Under the pieces are notes generated by a model, which saw nothing but the letters and a program-made list of their open reading frames with translations, had not been told where the DNA came from and ran no database searches. Positions 13,806 to 27,593 of a stretch of DNA of 64,000 nucleotides are shown in pieces; position 1 is the first letter of the stretch, and the number at the start of each line of letters is the position of its first letter. The position numbers and the translations under genes were made by a program. The stretch lies in contig CAJNOI010000105.1 in the NCBI GenBank assembly GCA_905250115.1, positions 150,243 to 214,242 on the forward strand. Direction: 5' to 3'. This DNA is from Adineta steineri. Taxonomy: Eukaryota > Rotifera > Eurotatoria > Adinetida > Adinetidae.

Positions 13806-14211
13806 AATGATAATTTTTGTTTGGAAATATTTAGTCATTTTTTCTTTGCTCATGGGCAGATCATTTTTTTTTGTATTTATTTTTGAGTTCAGTCAAAAAC
13901 AAATTCATTCTTTCAACTTTTAATATTCGTTGTTTGTTTATAATGCTTTAAAATTGGTGATTGATACAGTTCGCTTTGTTTCTCCTGTATTCATTGTTTG
14001 CTTTTGTTTTATGAAAAAAGTTCTTCTTTCATTTTGACTGTGATATCGATGAAATCATCATACTTTGACTTTTCATTTAATTTTAGAAATAGATTGATCT
14101 TTATTATCAATGTTTCAGTTAATTATTATCTAATTATTTGATTACAAAAAAAAGCCTATTATATATATATATATTCTTTTTTCTTCTCTCTCTCCTATTT
14201 CGAACAATTTA
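13806..14211 (+). other. Short intergenic region DNAJC22-CDC27
   Basis: 406 bp of T-rich sequence with a (TA)n run at about 14161-14173 and a polypyrimidine stretch just before the CDC27 start. No AG acceptor lies directly at the CDC27 ATG, so an operon is less clear here than at 46-50 kb. Confidence 0.4.
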
Positions 14212-17200
14212 ATGTCCGTCGCAATCGATTCCATTAAGGTTTATGTAAACCAATTTATTCATAATTTCGACTATGTCGATGCTATCTTTCTTGCTGAACG
14301 TCTTTATGCTGAAGGTAAAAATAAATAAAATTATTTTTTATGAAAAATATTAAGTTTTTTTGTTTTTTCATTTAGTAAAAAATGATGAATCGACTTATTT
14401 ACTGGCACGTACTTATTATTTAAGTGGTGATGTGAATAAATCTTATTGGCTATTACGTAATTCTTCTATTGAGCATGTACCTGCTGCGAAACTTCTTTTA
14501 GCAAAATGTTGCTTTGATACAGATAAGTACGTAAAAAAAACAAGAAATATATATATATGGATGAATATATCATTTATGCGATTTTAGACTTCATGAAGCT
14601 GAATCAGTGCTTGTTGGTAACTGTTCATCGATAAATACACTTGCACTTGATGATTATGTTAATGATCATGGTGATCAAGCAGCATTTGCCTTACAATTAC
14701 TTGCTAAAGTTTGCGAGTAAGTTTTTATTTTTTATAATGAAAATATTTACGAAATATATTTGATTTTTTTCTTTGTTATTTAGAAAATCAGATCGTCATC
14801 AAAAAGCAAGTGAATGTTACCGAAAATCTTTGAAACTAAATCCATTTCTATGGTCATCATTTGAAGCCCTATGTCGTCTTGGTAAGTATTTTTAATACTG
14901 AATATTCTACATCAATCGATGTGGAAAAGAAAGAGTGTTTTTTGCGAAATAATTCTTTACATCGGGAAGCATATGTAATTAAATATATATATATAATAAC
15001 AATGTATTCTGATCGGCAAGTTTTTTCGGACGACATTTGTTTTGTAAAGACTTACAACTTGAATGTTCTACTTAAAATGTTGCGTTAAGAACAATACTTT
15101 ATAGTTTAATAACTAAAAATAGAGCTTTTCAATTCAATCTTATATGTAACATGTTTATAATTATGGGGAAAAATAAATTAGATCAAATGAGATAACAGGA
15201 AAACACTATTCATTCGTTTACCAATGCTTTCTATTTGACAAGATCTAAAACTAAACTTGATAATAAATACTTGATATATGGAATCTTGTTGTTCTCATAT
15301 GAATAGTTTCGAAACAATTTGTTTAATTATTAATGTATTTTAATCTTCATTTCATTACTTAAGTATATGTAATTTTAGGTGAACGTGTTGATACAAGTAT
15401 ATTTTGTTCATCAGCTATAAAATCCAATCGATCAATCTCAGAATTAAGTCAACCACATATATGTGTCACACCTTACACAGAACAGATAAAAGACATTCAA
15501 AGTGAAAATCAAGCTATTGACAATGTTTGTTGAATATTAAGAAAATTAATATTTGAAAAATAAAAAATATTTCATTTTTCTTCTAGTCAATGAATACAAG
15601 TACAAATCAACCAATAAAAGAACGACAACATCAACAACAACGTTCATTACAAGCACCTGCAACTGTTATGAAATTAACTGATTCTATTCTTAATGTTGGT
15701 TCAACAAATATTTCTGCCATAATAACATCAACACCAATTGGTTTAATTGCTGATCAATTACAAGATAATGATAAATATACTCCGCCAACTATAAAACCAC
15801 CTGATTATATTCCATCTTTACGTAACCCACCACTAGCACCTAAACGACAAAACACACGAAATGTGTATGATAGAAATATTAACTTATCCAAAAAATTTTC
15901 TTTTGTTTATTTTTTCATAGACAACAATACGGTTTTGATGACACGACAGCATCAGGATCAACAGCGACACTTTTACATAGACATGAACTTGCATCAACAT
16001 CACTTAGTGATACACGTAAAACTATCGGCACACGAAAAGTAAGTTTTTTTTTACTTCGACGGATGGTTTTGATCAAATAAAAACGTAGAAATAAAATTAA
16101 CAATCTTTTTCATTTTTATTTTTCTAGGAAAATAAATCTATTCGTGCACCAACGAAACGTACTACACGTTTAACAAAAACAACAACACGTCCACCATGTA
16201 CAGATATGAGTATAACACCACCTACCGCACCATCTGAATCCCCAAATAAAATGACAACAAGATCTCAAGTACGATCAAATAATACAAGTTTAAATTGTGC
16301 CATTGACAATGAATTAATTAATAAACGTGATCGACAAAGAAAGAGTCAATCAAATCATCATCACCGAACACCTGGTTTGTATTGAATAAAATTTCGTGTA
16401 ATTATTATTTATTTTTGTTCTGCTTTTATAGAAATTGTTGAAAATATAATCAATGTATTTAAATTACTTGGACAAGGTCTTCAGCATTTATCTCAATTTG
16501 AATGTCGACAAGCAATTGAAATATTTGAATCAATATCTTTAAAACATCTCGATACACCATGGGTTTTATCACATTTAGCTAATTGTTATTATCATTTACA
16601 TGATTATCAAAAATCTTCACTTATTTATCGAGAACTACGTACAAAATATCCATATCATATTGATGGATTAGAATATTATAGTACAGTTCTTTGGCATTTA
16701 AAAGATGATATTGCATTAGCAACATTAGCACATGAATTAACTGAAACAGATCGTAAACATCCAGCTGTAAGTATGATGTATTTATTTAAACAAAAAAAAA
16801 AAGAAAGAAGGAAAAGAAAAGAAAAGAAATACAGTAAATTAAGTTTTTTTTAAATTTTATTCGTTTAAGTATCTGCTCGAAACTGAAGATTTCCATCGTC
16901 TGTTTCATTATAATTATCATCTAATTCATTACGAATGTCTAACATTTGTGGTGATAGAGTCTCTTTTTTATTTGATTGAAATTTCTTCATTGATTCAATT
17001 AACCATAAACGTATTTCTGGTCGAAAAAGAAAAAATAATAATCCAACTAATAATTTATCTATTATAGAAATAAAATCACGTAAATTCATTATATAGAATA
17101 CACTTTTCGAAGGTATAACATCTATATTCAATGGTCGTTCATCACCAATACCAATACTATCATCAAATAATGTTCTTAGTAATAGATTAAAACAACTCGA

Positions 17201-19311
17201 TATACTAATTATAAATATAATTCTATTCATTGGAATTAATGTTGTATAAGATATTGTTGTTTTTCGTGAAAAATATATTCCAAGTAATAAACAAGATAAC
17301 CATACAAATGGATGACCAAAACCAAAATAAATCCAATCGAAATATTTTTGATAAGATATTAAATTTGTTGGAATACATAAACCAGCAAATGATGAAAAAT
17401 TTGAATGAGTAAATGTATAAATTGTTACAGTTAATGAAAGAATTATACTTATTAAAGACATAGTTATAAGAAAAAGATGAGCTCTTTGAATAAGATTATT
17501 GTTTAAATTTGCTGGAGATTTTTTTATATTAGCAAGAATACGTTCGAATGTTAAGAGTAATATATGTGTATGAATAAGAATAGATCCACTATCACGAAGA
17601 TAAATTGATGATGAACATAATTGATTTGATGCTGAATTATTTGTCCATCGTAATAAAATTAAAAACATTTGACCATGTACATTGAATAATGCTCCGACGC
17701 AAATAACAGCTAATAGTACATTTGATAAATATTGACGATAAATTTTCGCAATAAGTATTGAATAAATTGATAAGAAATTAAATAAAACTGCACAAACATA
17801 GAATGGAAAAATAATTAATAAATAAGTTGTTAAATCATAATCATTTGAAAGTATTTCATTGATTGTATCTGTTGATGATATAGGTACTGCTGATGTTGAT
17901 AATATCTCATCATAACTTACAGTACTTGTAGGTAAAATTGGTGTAGTAGTTACCATTCTTTTTGTTTTGTTTTGTTTTATACCCTATGAAATCAAAAAAG
18001 AAAATTTAACAAATGAATCAATGATAATTTTTGTTTTAAACCTACGCTTTAATCGAAGGAGAGAAGAGATCAGATTTCATGACTTTGAAAAAAAAACGAA
18101 ATTCATATCTAATCAGCTGTTCTTTGTTTATTTAAAACATACTTATTAGAGATCAAATTTCTGACTACCACCCAGGGAATAAAATAATTACTAGTTACTT
18201 ATATTTCATCTTTTCGTTTTTTTCTTTGTTCTATAGAGTTGGTGTGCATCAGGTAATTGTCTTAGTCTTAATCATGAATATGATAAAGCTATACAAGCAT
18301 TTAAACGTGCTATACAATTGGCACCCGAATCTGATTATGCATATACTTTATTGGGAAATGAATATTCACTTATTGATGAACTTGAACGTGCTATGGCATG
18401 TTTTCGTAAAGCTATTCAATTAAATCCACGAAGTTATAAAGCTTGGTAAGTTATTTCTATATATACGTATATATAAATCTTACGTTTTTCTTTTATTAGG
18501 AATGGTGTTGCAATGGTTTATTTAAAACAAGAAAAATTTCAATCAGCTGAATTTCATTTTACAAAAGCAACAAGTATATTTCGTACAAATCCTGATCTTA
18601 TCTGTCATTTAGCAGTGGTATGAATAAGAATTTTTTATTTTCTCTTAATTCTTATTCTTTGTATCGTTATTTAAGGCTCAACATAAATGTAATCGATCTG
18701 ATAATGCATTAACATTACTTAATGATGCACTGAAAATTGATTCTAAAAATGCTTTATGTAAATTTCATAAGTATGTTATTCGAAATAATTTATTATTGAA
18801 CGATTTTCTAATTATTGTTTTCGGTTTTTTTTCAGAGCTGGTCTTTTGTTACATCTTGAACGATATCCAGAAGCATTAAGTGAACTTGAAGAACTACGAC
18901 AAATTGCACCGAAAGAATCACTTGTCTATTATTTACTTAGTAAAGTAAGAAAGATTTTTTTTAAATTTATCTTGATCAAATATATATATCAATCAAATAT
19001 TTCAGGTTCATCGACATTTGAAAAATTTTCATTATTCATATATGTATATGTCATGGAGTATGGATCTTGATCCGAAAGGTTATAAAAAAAGAAGATTGTT
19101 TTTGTTTATATTTAAATATGAATTTATTATTTTAGGTGCCAATAATCAATTAAAAGAGAATGCCGATAAATTTTATTCAAAAGATGAAGATCTTCTACTC
19201 GGCATGGAAGATATGGCATCATCCGTTACAGAAGACGATAATAGTCAAATGCAATCCCAAAGTTCACTTCAAGATATACAACCTATGGACTCCAGCGAAG
19301 AAATTCTTTAA
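14212..19311 (+). CDS. CDC27: CDC27/APC3, TPR subunit of the anaphase-promoting complex
   Basis: Fifteen exons: 14212-14314, 14376-14526, 14588-14716, 14784-14881, 15379-15524, 15587-15864, 15921-16038, 16128-16374, 16432-16766, 18237-18445, 18500-18617, 18676-18770, 18836-18944, 19006-19078 and 19136-19311, about 794 residues (human about 824). The N-terminal TPRs (residues 1-160) lead into a Ser/Thr/Asn-rich insert (about 160-420), then a superhelix of C-terminal TPRs. Diagnostic stretches are SWCASGNCLSL, YAYTLLGNEYSL, AMACFRKAIQLNPR, YLKQEKFQSAEFHF, PKESLVYYL and MDLDPKGANNQ. The product is the APC/C scaffold that binds the IR tails of Cdc20/Cdh1 and APC10. The exon 6 to 7 junction (15864/15921) was chosen because it alone keeps frame. 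The 1470-bp intron between 16766 and 18237 holds a separate GPCR gene on the other strand. Confidence 0.95.
16865..17956 (-). CDS. Intronless 7TM receptor nested antisense inside a CDC27 intron
   Basis: One uninterrupted frame of 363 residues starting MVTTTPILP. The Ser/Thr-rich N-terminal 40 residues are followed by seven hydrophobic segments beginning near LIIFPFYVCAVLFNFLSIYS. The third helix ends FERILANI, in the DRY position of rhodopsin-type receptors. The seventh helix runs into FRPEIRLWL, resembling the helix-8 start, and the tail is acidic and Asn-rich. I read it as a rhodopsin-like orphan GPCR, ligand unknown. It sits wholly between CDC27 exons ending at 16766 and starting at 18237, with its stop only about 100 bp from the upstream exon. 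Lack of introns contrasts with its host and fits retroposition or independent insertion. Confidence 0.8.
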   Translation of the reverse strand: MVTTTPILPTSTVSYDEILSTSAVPISSTDTINEILSNDYDLTTYLLIIFPFYVCAVLFNFLSIYSILIAKIYRQYLSNVLLAVICVGALFNVHGQMFLILLRWTNNSASNQLCSSSIYLRDSGSILIHTHILLLTFERILANIKKSPANLNNNLIQRAHLFLITMSLISIILSLTVTIYTFTHSNFSSFAGLCIPTNLISYQKYFDWIYFGFGHPFVWLSCLLLGIYFSRKTTISYTTLIPMNRIIFIISISSCFNLLLRTLFDDSIGIGDERPLNIDVIPSKSVFYIMNLRDFISIIDKLLVGLLFFLFRPEIRLWLIESMKKFQSNKKETLSPQMLDIRNELDDNYNETDDGNLQFRADT

Positions 19312-22300
19312 AAAAATATTCTTTTTGTGTTTTTATACACATCAATCTTTATCTTCTTCATTTCTTTTCTTTTCTTTTTGTACATGCGCGGAGAAAAAAA
19401 CAAACCTAATGAGTGAGTTTCTGTATATGTATGTGTCAGTGTGTATGTATAAAGCCAAACAGAAAAATCAAGTTGCTCAGGTTTGTGGCTCATTTCTATT
19501 CTTCTTTATTTATCGCATAGTGTGCTTATATAAAAATATATCATCGATTGGATTTATCTTTTTTTTTGTTCTTTTTTTCTTTCTCCCTCTCTCTCTCTTC
19601 TTTTTTCTATCTCATTATATAACATGTAGTACGATTTATTGTCTTTATTATATATGCACACTCTGTACTGATTTTATATATATATATAATGAAAACGCGT
19701 ATATTTGAACAAAACAGAAAAATTTCTACAGATGACCAACATTATTAATAGAGTTTTTTTCTTGCCTTTTTGTTTATCTTTTTTTTTCTTCCATTATCAA
19801 ACGAATAACGTTAAAAACAAACGTCAATAAAAAAAGTATATATTGCATGCAAAATAAGATATCGACTGATCTTTTTTTTGTTATACAAAAAAACTAAACA
19901 TTTATATAATGAATTTTCATGAAAACAAATCATATTCAATTGATAGTTAATAGCTGGATATTATCATATGAATATTAGTTTAGTTTTTTTCATTTCTACT
20001 TTTTACAAAAACTGATCAGCGTAAAACTCGAACATATAAAGAAAGAAATTTAAAAACGATAAAATTCTTGTAAGAGTAAAATATAACCTATTAAAAACTG
20101 ATTAGAAATAAATATTGTATTACTTTAAGAAGAAGGAAATGTGGTCTTTCGACTCTCGTTATCAATGTATCAAATAGATTAGATTACGTTTAGTCCTTTA
20201 TTAATCACATGTACACTTTGAAATTTGTTGTTTTAACATTATGTAATTTCCTATGGAAACATTATCTAATGTTCTAACTATAATTATAAACTCGTTATGT
20301 ATATTCCATGAGTATCTTCAGTAAGATCATAATGTCCCTGTACACACGTGCATCTCTTATATCATATATTTTCTTTACAGTAAAACACTAATTGTCGTTT
20401 CTTCTTTTGACATGTTTCAGTCATTTCCATCACTTTTGAAAAGTAGACTCATGTCAGGGTACTGAGTGCTATGTCATATTTACTGTATTTTCATAAAACG
20501 AGCGTTTTTTCGAGTATTTCTTCAGCTCACAGTAGATAATATTGATTTTGTTGTATGAAGCGTTCAGAGCAAGATGATCTCTACATATATATATTTAGAT
20601 AATATCATTCTTTTAGTGCTTTTGATCTGTTTCCAACTGGATTCAGTTAGCACGCAACGGTCTTTATTTTGCCCGTGACTGGCGTTAAATTCATCTGGTA
20701 GACGGATTGTTTTCACTCGTTAGTTTAATATCATGATCGTAGAACATGATGTGCATCGAGAAGAAAAGTTCACTTCTGCTATTAGAAAGTGCTGACATTA
20801 GTAATTGAAAGTAAAAAATATTGTTGATTGAAAAAGAGCAATGGTCACATTAAAAATAATGTTGATGACGTTGGGAAATAGAATTCTACGAGTAATAATT
20901 ATAAAAGTGCTGCTACTTGTAATAGAACTAAAAATATCTTAATTAATAAAACTGAACGACTTTTAAAATACATGCTTTTCCCACGCAATTTAAAAAAAAA
21001 TGTTGTTGAAGATTGTTGATTATTACTTGTTAAGGCATGTTGATATTATCTTAGTTAAATTAAAAACTTGTTAAAAGATATTTTTTTTATTACCATCTTC
21101 TAACTTCGAGATCCTGAAAATATTGATCGATTTATCCGAATTGGATAATAAATTTATATATTGCAATTGACGATCTATATAGTAGTATCGAAAACTTTTT
21201 CAAAGACAATATGAATTGTAAAATAATATTAGAGACGTATCTAGTGGCAACAATCATCGTCTGCAAATTCGTTGTACATGAGAACTGATTAAATGCATTT
21301 TTTTTCTATGGAAGTGTATTCACATTTAGTATTCAATTCAATAGAAAATAAATAGTTACAGTATTATTCATAGCTAATAGATTCCAAATGGAATTAAGAC
21401 AAAAACAAAAGAAAACTACTTATAGCTAACTTATAGCGTCATCTAATCTATTCTTTTCCAAGATTGGTTTTTTTACTTAAACAAATGGATGGTTAGATTG
21501 TCTATTCCATTGACTGAAAATTTTCCTTTGTTCCTTCATCGTTCTTTCTCTCAGCTGTGATTTGACCTAACCCATAATCATTTTTAATATATAGTAGTGC
21601 AATTATCAAATATGTCTGTTTTTTATTATTTATATTTAAGTCTATGTGAGTTTTAGTTTTGCAAATAAATTCTGTTTTATCTCTTATATCACGAGCTATT
21701 ATTTCCTTTCTCGAAGTCATGATCATTTTCTTTTTGTTTTATATTCATATTATTGTTTCTACTCATCTTTCTATATGACTTTCATATAGCGGAAACAACG
21801 TAAAAAAAAGAGTAGAAAAAAAATGTTAACACAACATTAATATTAAAAATGAGACAGTATTGTTTTGTTTATTACTAAAACAACATTCTTGTTTCCCTTG
21901 ATTTTTTTTTCGTTCTATATGTCATACAACTTAACTATTCTTTTCTCCAGGTATATACTCCATAGGATTCTCTATCTCATACGCGCATCATTAGCTTGAT
22001 CAAGTAGCAAAATAACAACAACAGTGTCCACGTACTACATGTTTTCTTTTTTGTTCTGTTCTGTTCTGTTCTGTATGTTGTTTTGTATGCAACAGCATCA
22101 ATACAGAACCCTGGATGGTTGCTGTTGCTCGCCCCTCGAGCTGTTCAAGGTCTTACTACATGTAGTTGTCGTCATCCGGATGGCGAGGGAGTTATGCAAT
22201 TAAGAACAAGAAGAAGAAGAAGAAGAAGAAGAAGAAAAAAAGCGAGGAAGAGAAATGACAGAGCGTGAAGCAACATAAAAAAAAAAAGAAAAAAGACACA

Positions 22301-23442
22301 GAGAAATTGTCGTTGTCGTGCATGTTGCGAAGAACGAAACATACTAAGTTACTACTAATTGTTTCTGAAAAACGGGAGAAAAGAAACGGTTGTGCGACAG
22401 TCGATGAAAAAGACATTGTATTGGAGTATTTATTAGAAGATGCAATTGCAAGAATATAACAGATCATTCGTATGTGTGTATTTATATTTATCTTAGTTCA
22501 TATGTTATTCATTTAATTGAAATTATATCTTGAAAAAGAAAGAAAAACAACAAGGTTGAATAAATATACAAAATAAAAGTACGTTCGTTATTCAAAATAT
22601 ATAAACGAATAGATTGTATTCATTTTAGTGAGTGTTAATATTTTTTTTCCATATAATACTAGTGAGATTCTATGTGCGTATGATTTTTCTTCGATAAATG
22701 TTTTGAGTTATATTAAGTCGTCAATATTGGAGTCTATATTCTCATATCTTTGAAGAGAAAAAAAAAGGAAGTATGTTCGCACTATATAGAATTGAAGTAA
22801 AAAAGTTGTCGTAGTATTAGTGACTATGACTAACTAACACACCTTTTCGGATATTTGAGGAAGAAAGAGGAAGGAAATAACGGCGACAGTACTTCGTTGG
22901 AAGTTCGCTTCATCGATCATCATCAGAATGACTATTTTCTCTTTCTTTTTTTCTTTTTCTCTCTTAACACTTGAAAGATATGCACGGAATTTGTTTTAAA
23001 CATCTGCATATATATTCTAGGTCTTTTCTTTGCTTTTATTTTCTTTCGCACGCATACATTCTATCATTCGAAAATAGAACTGCATAAAGAGAATAAAGAA
23101 AAGGTATGAAAAAAAGAAAAGAAAAGAAAAGAAAAGAACAAGAGAGAAAATATATTAACTAACGTTTTGAATACTATCATTACATACCTAGACGTATAAG
23201 TTAATCTTATTTATACTAATTTCCTCGTTTAATTCCTACTTCTATTTCTTTTTTTTTTTTATAGATATAGATATATATGTAAATATATATCCACACATGA
23301 CATCATGAATAATAACCTCGATATAAAGGTAAATTATTTTATTTAATTCTTTTTTGTTTTTGTTATCTTGCCTATATTTTTTTTCTCTTAAGTAGAAGAC
23401 ATTGTAAATTTTGATCGACACATTGTCGTCGTTTCTTTTTGT
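19312..23442. other. 4.1-kb non-coding interval upstream of the RAF gene
   Basis: 3' flank of CDC27 followed by AT-rich DNA. Simple repeats include (TTCTG)n near 22050-22075, (GAA)n near 22207-22240 and (AAAAG)n near 23115-23140. A GC-richer patch lies at 22090-22190. A possible 5' non-coding exon ends at 23328 before GTAAAT. Its own ATG (23305) reads only eight codons and does not join the RAF frame, so I treat it as leader sequence. Confidence 0.45.
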
Positions 23443-26400
23443 ATGGCTATGGTTCTACAAGCAAATCATATGACAAGCGGCAATAGCAGCACAGTTCCAA
23501 TGGATGCATACAAGCCGCTGCATCATAAATCTTGTTCATCTACATCATCAACCCCACCACGTTCAGCTTCACCCATAAATAATCAGGAAGATAGTTTTCG
23601 TCGAATGATATTTGATAAAGTTGACGAAGGTAAACGTGATATGAATCCAGAAAAATGTCGACAGATATTAGATGATTTAATGAAAATGCTTAAACATCTT
23701 ACAGCTGATGTTAATAATTATAATTTAGCATTTCGTGAAACACGACCACCATTTTATATGCAGGTAAATAAATAAATAAACACTAATTAAAAACACAATG
23801 ATTCATTTTATTTCTTTTGCTCTTTATTTTTTAAGGAATTTCAACGTTTAACTGATCGTATTGATATATTAACTAAAGCTCGTGATACTTTAACCGAACA
23901 TCTTCATGAAGTTGAAGATCAAAATATTGAATCTGTATTTCCATGTTCATCATCAAACAATGATGTATCATCCATAAATAGTCAATCTCAATATCAATTA
24001 CAATATTCTCCACCTGAAAAATCTCCTCAACCATCTAAATCATCTCTATCACCAAATCAATTTAATTCCAAAGATATATTTATAAATGATTATTCTACAG
24101 CAAATGATCCACAAACAAATTATCATTTTTATCCATTAACACCACCAATATCAACACAGATTTCATCTCAACAAACAGATTATTTTAATCAACGTTCACG
24201 TAGTCCAAGTACAGCACCAAATAATTTTATTCGTGTTCATTTTCCAAATAAACATACAACAGCTGTGAGTCATATGATTTTATTTTTTCGCATCTGTTAT
24301 TTATATAATTATCTTTCTATTTCAAGTTTTCACCACGTAATGATGAAACACTTGAAGTTGCACTTGAATCACGTGCCTTAAGACATTCAGTGACTAATTT
24401 AAGAGCATATACACCTGTTTATATGATATCGAGGTAATTTTTTTGTATTTTTAATCTAATATTTTATAAGAAATATTTTGCTATATTATTAATAGACAAC
24501 CATGTCCATGGGATATAACACTTGATCGTGTATTAGAAACAGAAATTGAACTTGAAGAAAAAACAAAACTTGATCATTCATTTGTAAGTATTAAATTAGA
24601 AAATTCCAAAAGTTTTATAGAACACAAAGAAAATATTTTCATAGATGCGAAAAACATTTTTTACATTAACTTATTGTGACGCATGTCATAAATTATTATT
24701 CCAAGGACTTCGATGTGTTGTATGCGGTCATCGTATACATGCTCGATGTATTCGTAAATCTCGTTTATGTCGTTTTGAACCAGGAGATATATTTTTTCGG
24801 TACTTGCTCGTTGTTATCTATCTAAATGTTTCTTCATTTGCTTTTATTATTGTTTAAATATTCGATATTGTATGTATGTATGTCTATATTAAATATCTCT
24901 AGGAAAATATCTCAACACCTCGTTTTAATGTTTTTGGTGTTCGTTGTGTTGTCTGTCATCATCGTATTCGTGTAACACATAAACATTGTGTTTCATGTGG
25001 AAATAATTATCATAATCATTGTTATATGAAAGCACCTGTTTGTTCTCATCCTATTCTTCAGTATGTGTTGTAAATAGTTTATACATTAGAAAGAAAATAA
25101 ACAACAAAAAAAATAATACTTTTATAATTTTACTATATAGACATATCAAACATCTTGGTCCAAATAGATCTGATATGGAACGAACAATGTCACAAACAAA
25201 AAGTAAAGAACAATCACGTAGTTTACCTCGTATTCCATCAATAGTATGTCATTTTGTTTTTTATTCTTAATGTTAATATTAATGCTATTTTTAATTTATT
25301 CTAGCGAACCGAAACAAATTCGAATCATGGAGTTGGTAAGTTATTGAATAAATTATATTATTGCATGTTATCTTCTTTTTTTCTTCCCTCTCTGTCTATA
25401 TTCTATTTTTAATCGTCTCTGTGGCTGTTACTGCGTATGTAGCGTAGGTAGATGAGAAAACACATTATTAGCTTTAATATATTTTCATAAAAAAACAAAA
25501 TCCATTTATTTTTTGGGTATCGATGGTGAATATTACAGATTTTATAATCTCGTTTTCTTTTTTAATTTATTCATTCTCTTTTCTTGGATATAAATCTATA
25601 TATAATAAAAACAATCAATCAGTTTGCTCTAATATTCTTTGACAGACTCACACAAAGACATTAGTCAGGATTCATACGGTATGTCCTTTGTACCAGCAAT
25701 ATCGAATGGTAAACAATCAACGATGAATATGCCATTATCAGTTTCATCAAATTCACTATTTCAACAATCATCATTTCCATTAGAAGCATCGCATATTTAT
25801 CATATGCCTCATTCATCATTGAGTAAGATTTTCCTAAATAATCTTCACATAACAATATAACACGCTACGCACATTGTTTTGGGCGTGTATTTATCAATAT
25901 ATATTCTTTAATTTGCATACTCATTTGCACTATTCCACAAATTTTTCTTTCGAGTCATCATAACCTTTCATATATATCTTATTCAACATCTGTTTTATTT
26001 TATTTATTAATAGCTGTCAATGGATCAATGATAACTAATCTTGAAACTCTTCGACCTAGTATGACAAAACCATCCAGTGAAGGAACTATTGATGTTAAGA
26101 AATCAGCATATGTAAGTGTAAAATTCTATATTGTAGAACGAAAAAACTTTAATCTTACATTTTAAAAAAAAAACAGAAACTTAGTGAATGGGAAATTCGA
26201 CCAGAAGATTTACTTAGTCGTGGACGTATGGTTGGTCGAGGTACATATGGAACTGTATATAAAGCTGAAGTACGATTACATGGTAAGTAAATAATAAGTG
26301 AAAATTTATTTATAATTATAAAAATCTTTTTTTTTCTTTTCCAGGTTCAGTTGCACTTAAAGAATTAAATTTTGTTTCACCAACGCCTAGTCAATTTCAA

Positions 26401-27593
26401 GCATTTCGAAATGAAGTGATTGCATTAAAGTTTGTTTTATCAAATGTACAAAAAATTTTCTTTATTAAAATTCGTATATTTTTTTTCTTTAGAAAAATTA
26501 CTCATCAGAATACATTAAATTTCTTAGGTTATATTCTTTCACCTCGTTTTGCTATCGTAACACAATGGTGTGAGGTATGAATCTAATATATATGTTTTCA
26601 AAATTGATTTAAATAATTATTTGATTAAATTTAGGGTTCAACACTTTATAAACATATACATATTCTTGATCGACTTTGGAAAATTAATCAATTAATTGAT
26701 ATAGCAAGACAATTATGCCAAGGAATGTCGTAAGTTTAATAGTTAGAAGAAAAAAAATTGTTTTTATTTTTATTATTTGAAAAGATATTTACATGATCGG
26801 GGTATAATTCATCGTGATCTTAAATCAAGTAATGTGTTTTTGGATATGAGTGCTGAAACCGAAAATTCTGGAGCTTCTTGGCGTGTTAAAATTGGTGATT
26901 TCGGTTTAGCAGCAATGAAAACTGTACTTGCTGAAGGTGTCAATCAACAATTTCAACCAACTGGTTCAGTTCTTTGGATGGTAAATATATTTATTCGAAA
27001 GAAATTTTCGTTTATTGTTGTTTTTTTTTCATTAAAGGCACCAGAAGTTATTCAACAAAAAGATCCAAATTGTTATTCTACTAGTGCTGATATATATGCA
27101 TATGGATGTGTTTTATTTGAAATGTTTAGTGGAAAATTACCACATACACCACTTAGCAATAAAGAACAGGTGAATTACTAGAGTTAATTTTAATAATATT
27201 TTTATTTCTCTTTTTCTAAATAGATAATGTGGCTTGTTGGAAAAGGTAGATTAAAATTAAAAGTTGAACAATGTCGTGATGATACACCAAGTGCTATAAC
27301 TAATCTTATACGACAATGTACTGAATATGATCATGAAAAACGACCAAATTTTGCACCTTCAGTTAGAAATTTAATTTCAAATTTTCATTTTTATATATTC
27401 GTTTTCTCTTCCTGATTAGATTGATGATACATTATCAAAATTTGATTGTGTATTACCACGTATACAACGTTCACAATCAGAACCATGTTTAATACGAACA
27501 CCACATGATGATTTACTTGGTTTATCAATGCATTTTGCTGTACCAAAAACTCCAGTTTCAATTCATCGACGTTTCAATGCTGAAGTATCATGA
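23443..27593 (+). CDS. RAF serine/threonine kinase, BRAF type
   Basis: Exons: 23443-23763, 23836-24264, 24327-24433, 24496-24583, 24645-~24809, 24903-25060, 25141-25243, 25305-25335, 25646-25822, 26014-26111, 26177-26282, 26345-26429, 26493-26574, 26635-26729, 26785-26980, 27038-27169, 27224-27361 and 27420-27593, about 894 residues. In order: a BRAF-specific helical region ([11 protein letters not shown]...PPFYMQEFQRL), a Ras-binding domain starting [13 protein letters not shown], a C1 zinc module ([20 protein letters not shown]), a second C1-like cysteine module, a Ser-rich hinge, and the kinase. Kinase motifs: [36 protein letters not shown]. Near the C-terminus RSQSEP matches the RAF 14-3-3 site. 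The presence of the BRAF-specific region favours BRAF over RAF1/KSR. The junction after 24809 is uncertain (weak GTTGTT donor). The exon starting 24903 only fits in phase 0. The residue aligned with human V600 is Met. Confidence 0.9.

Noticed and set aside
22083-22268. Plus-strand frame with a long Arg run
   Set aside because: The Arg/Lys run is simply the (GAA)n/(AGA)n microsatellite translated. There are no splice partners or domain.
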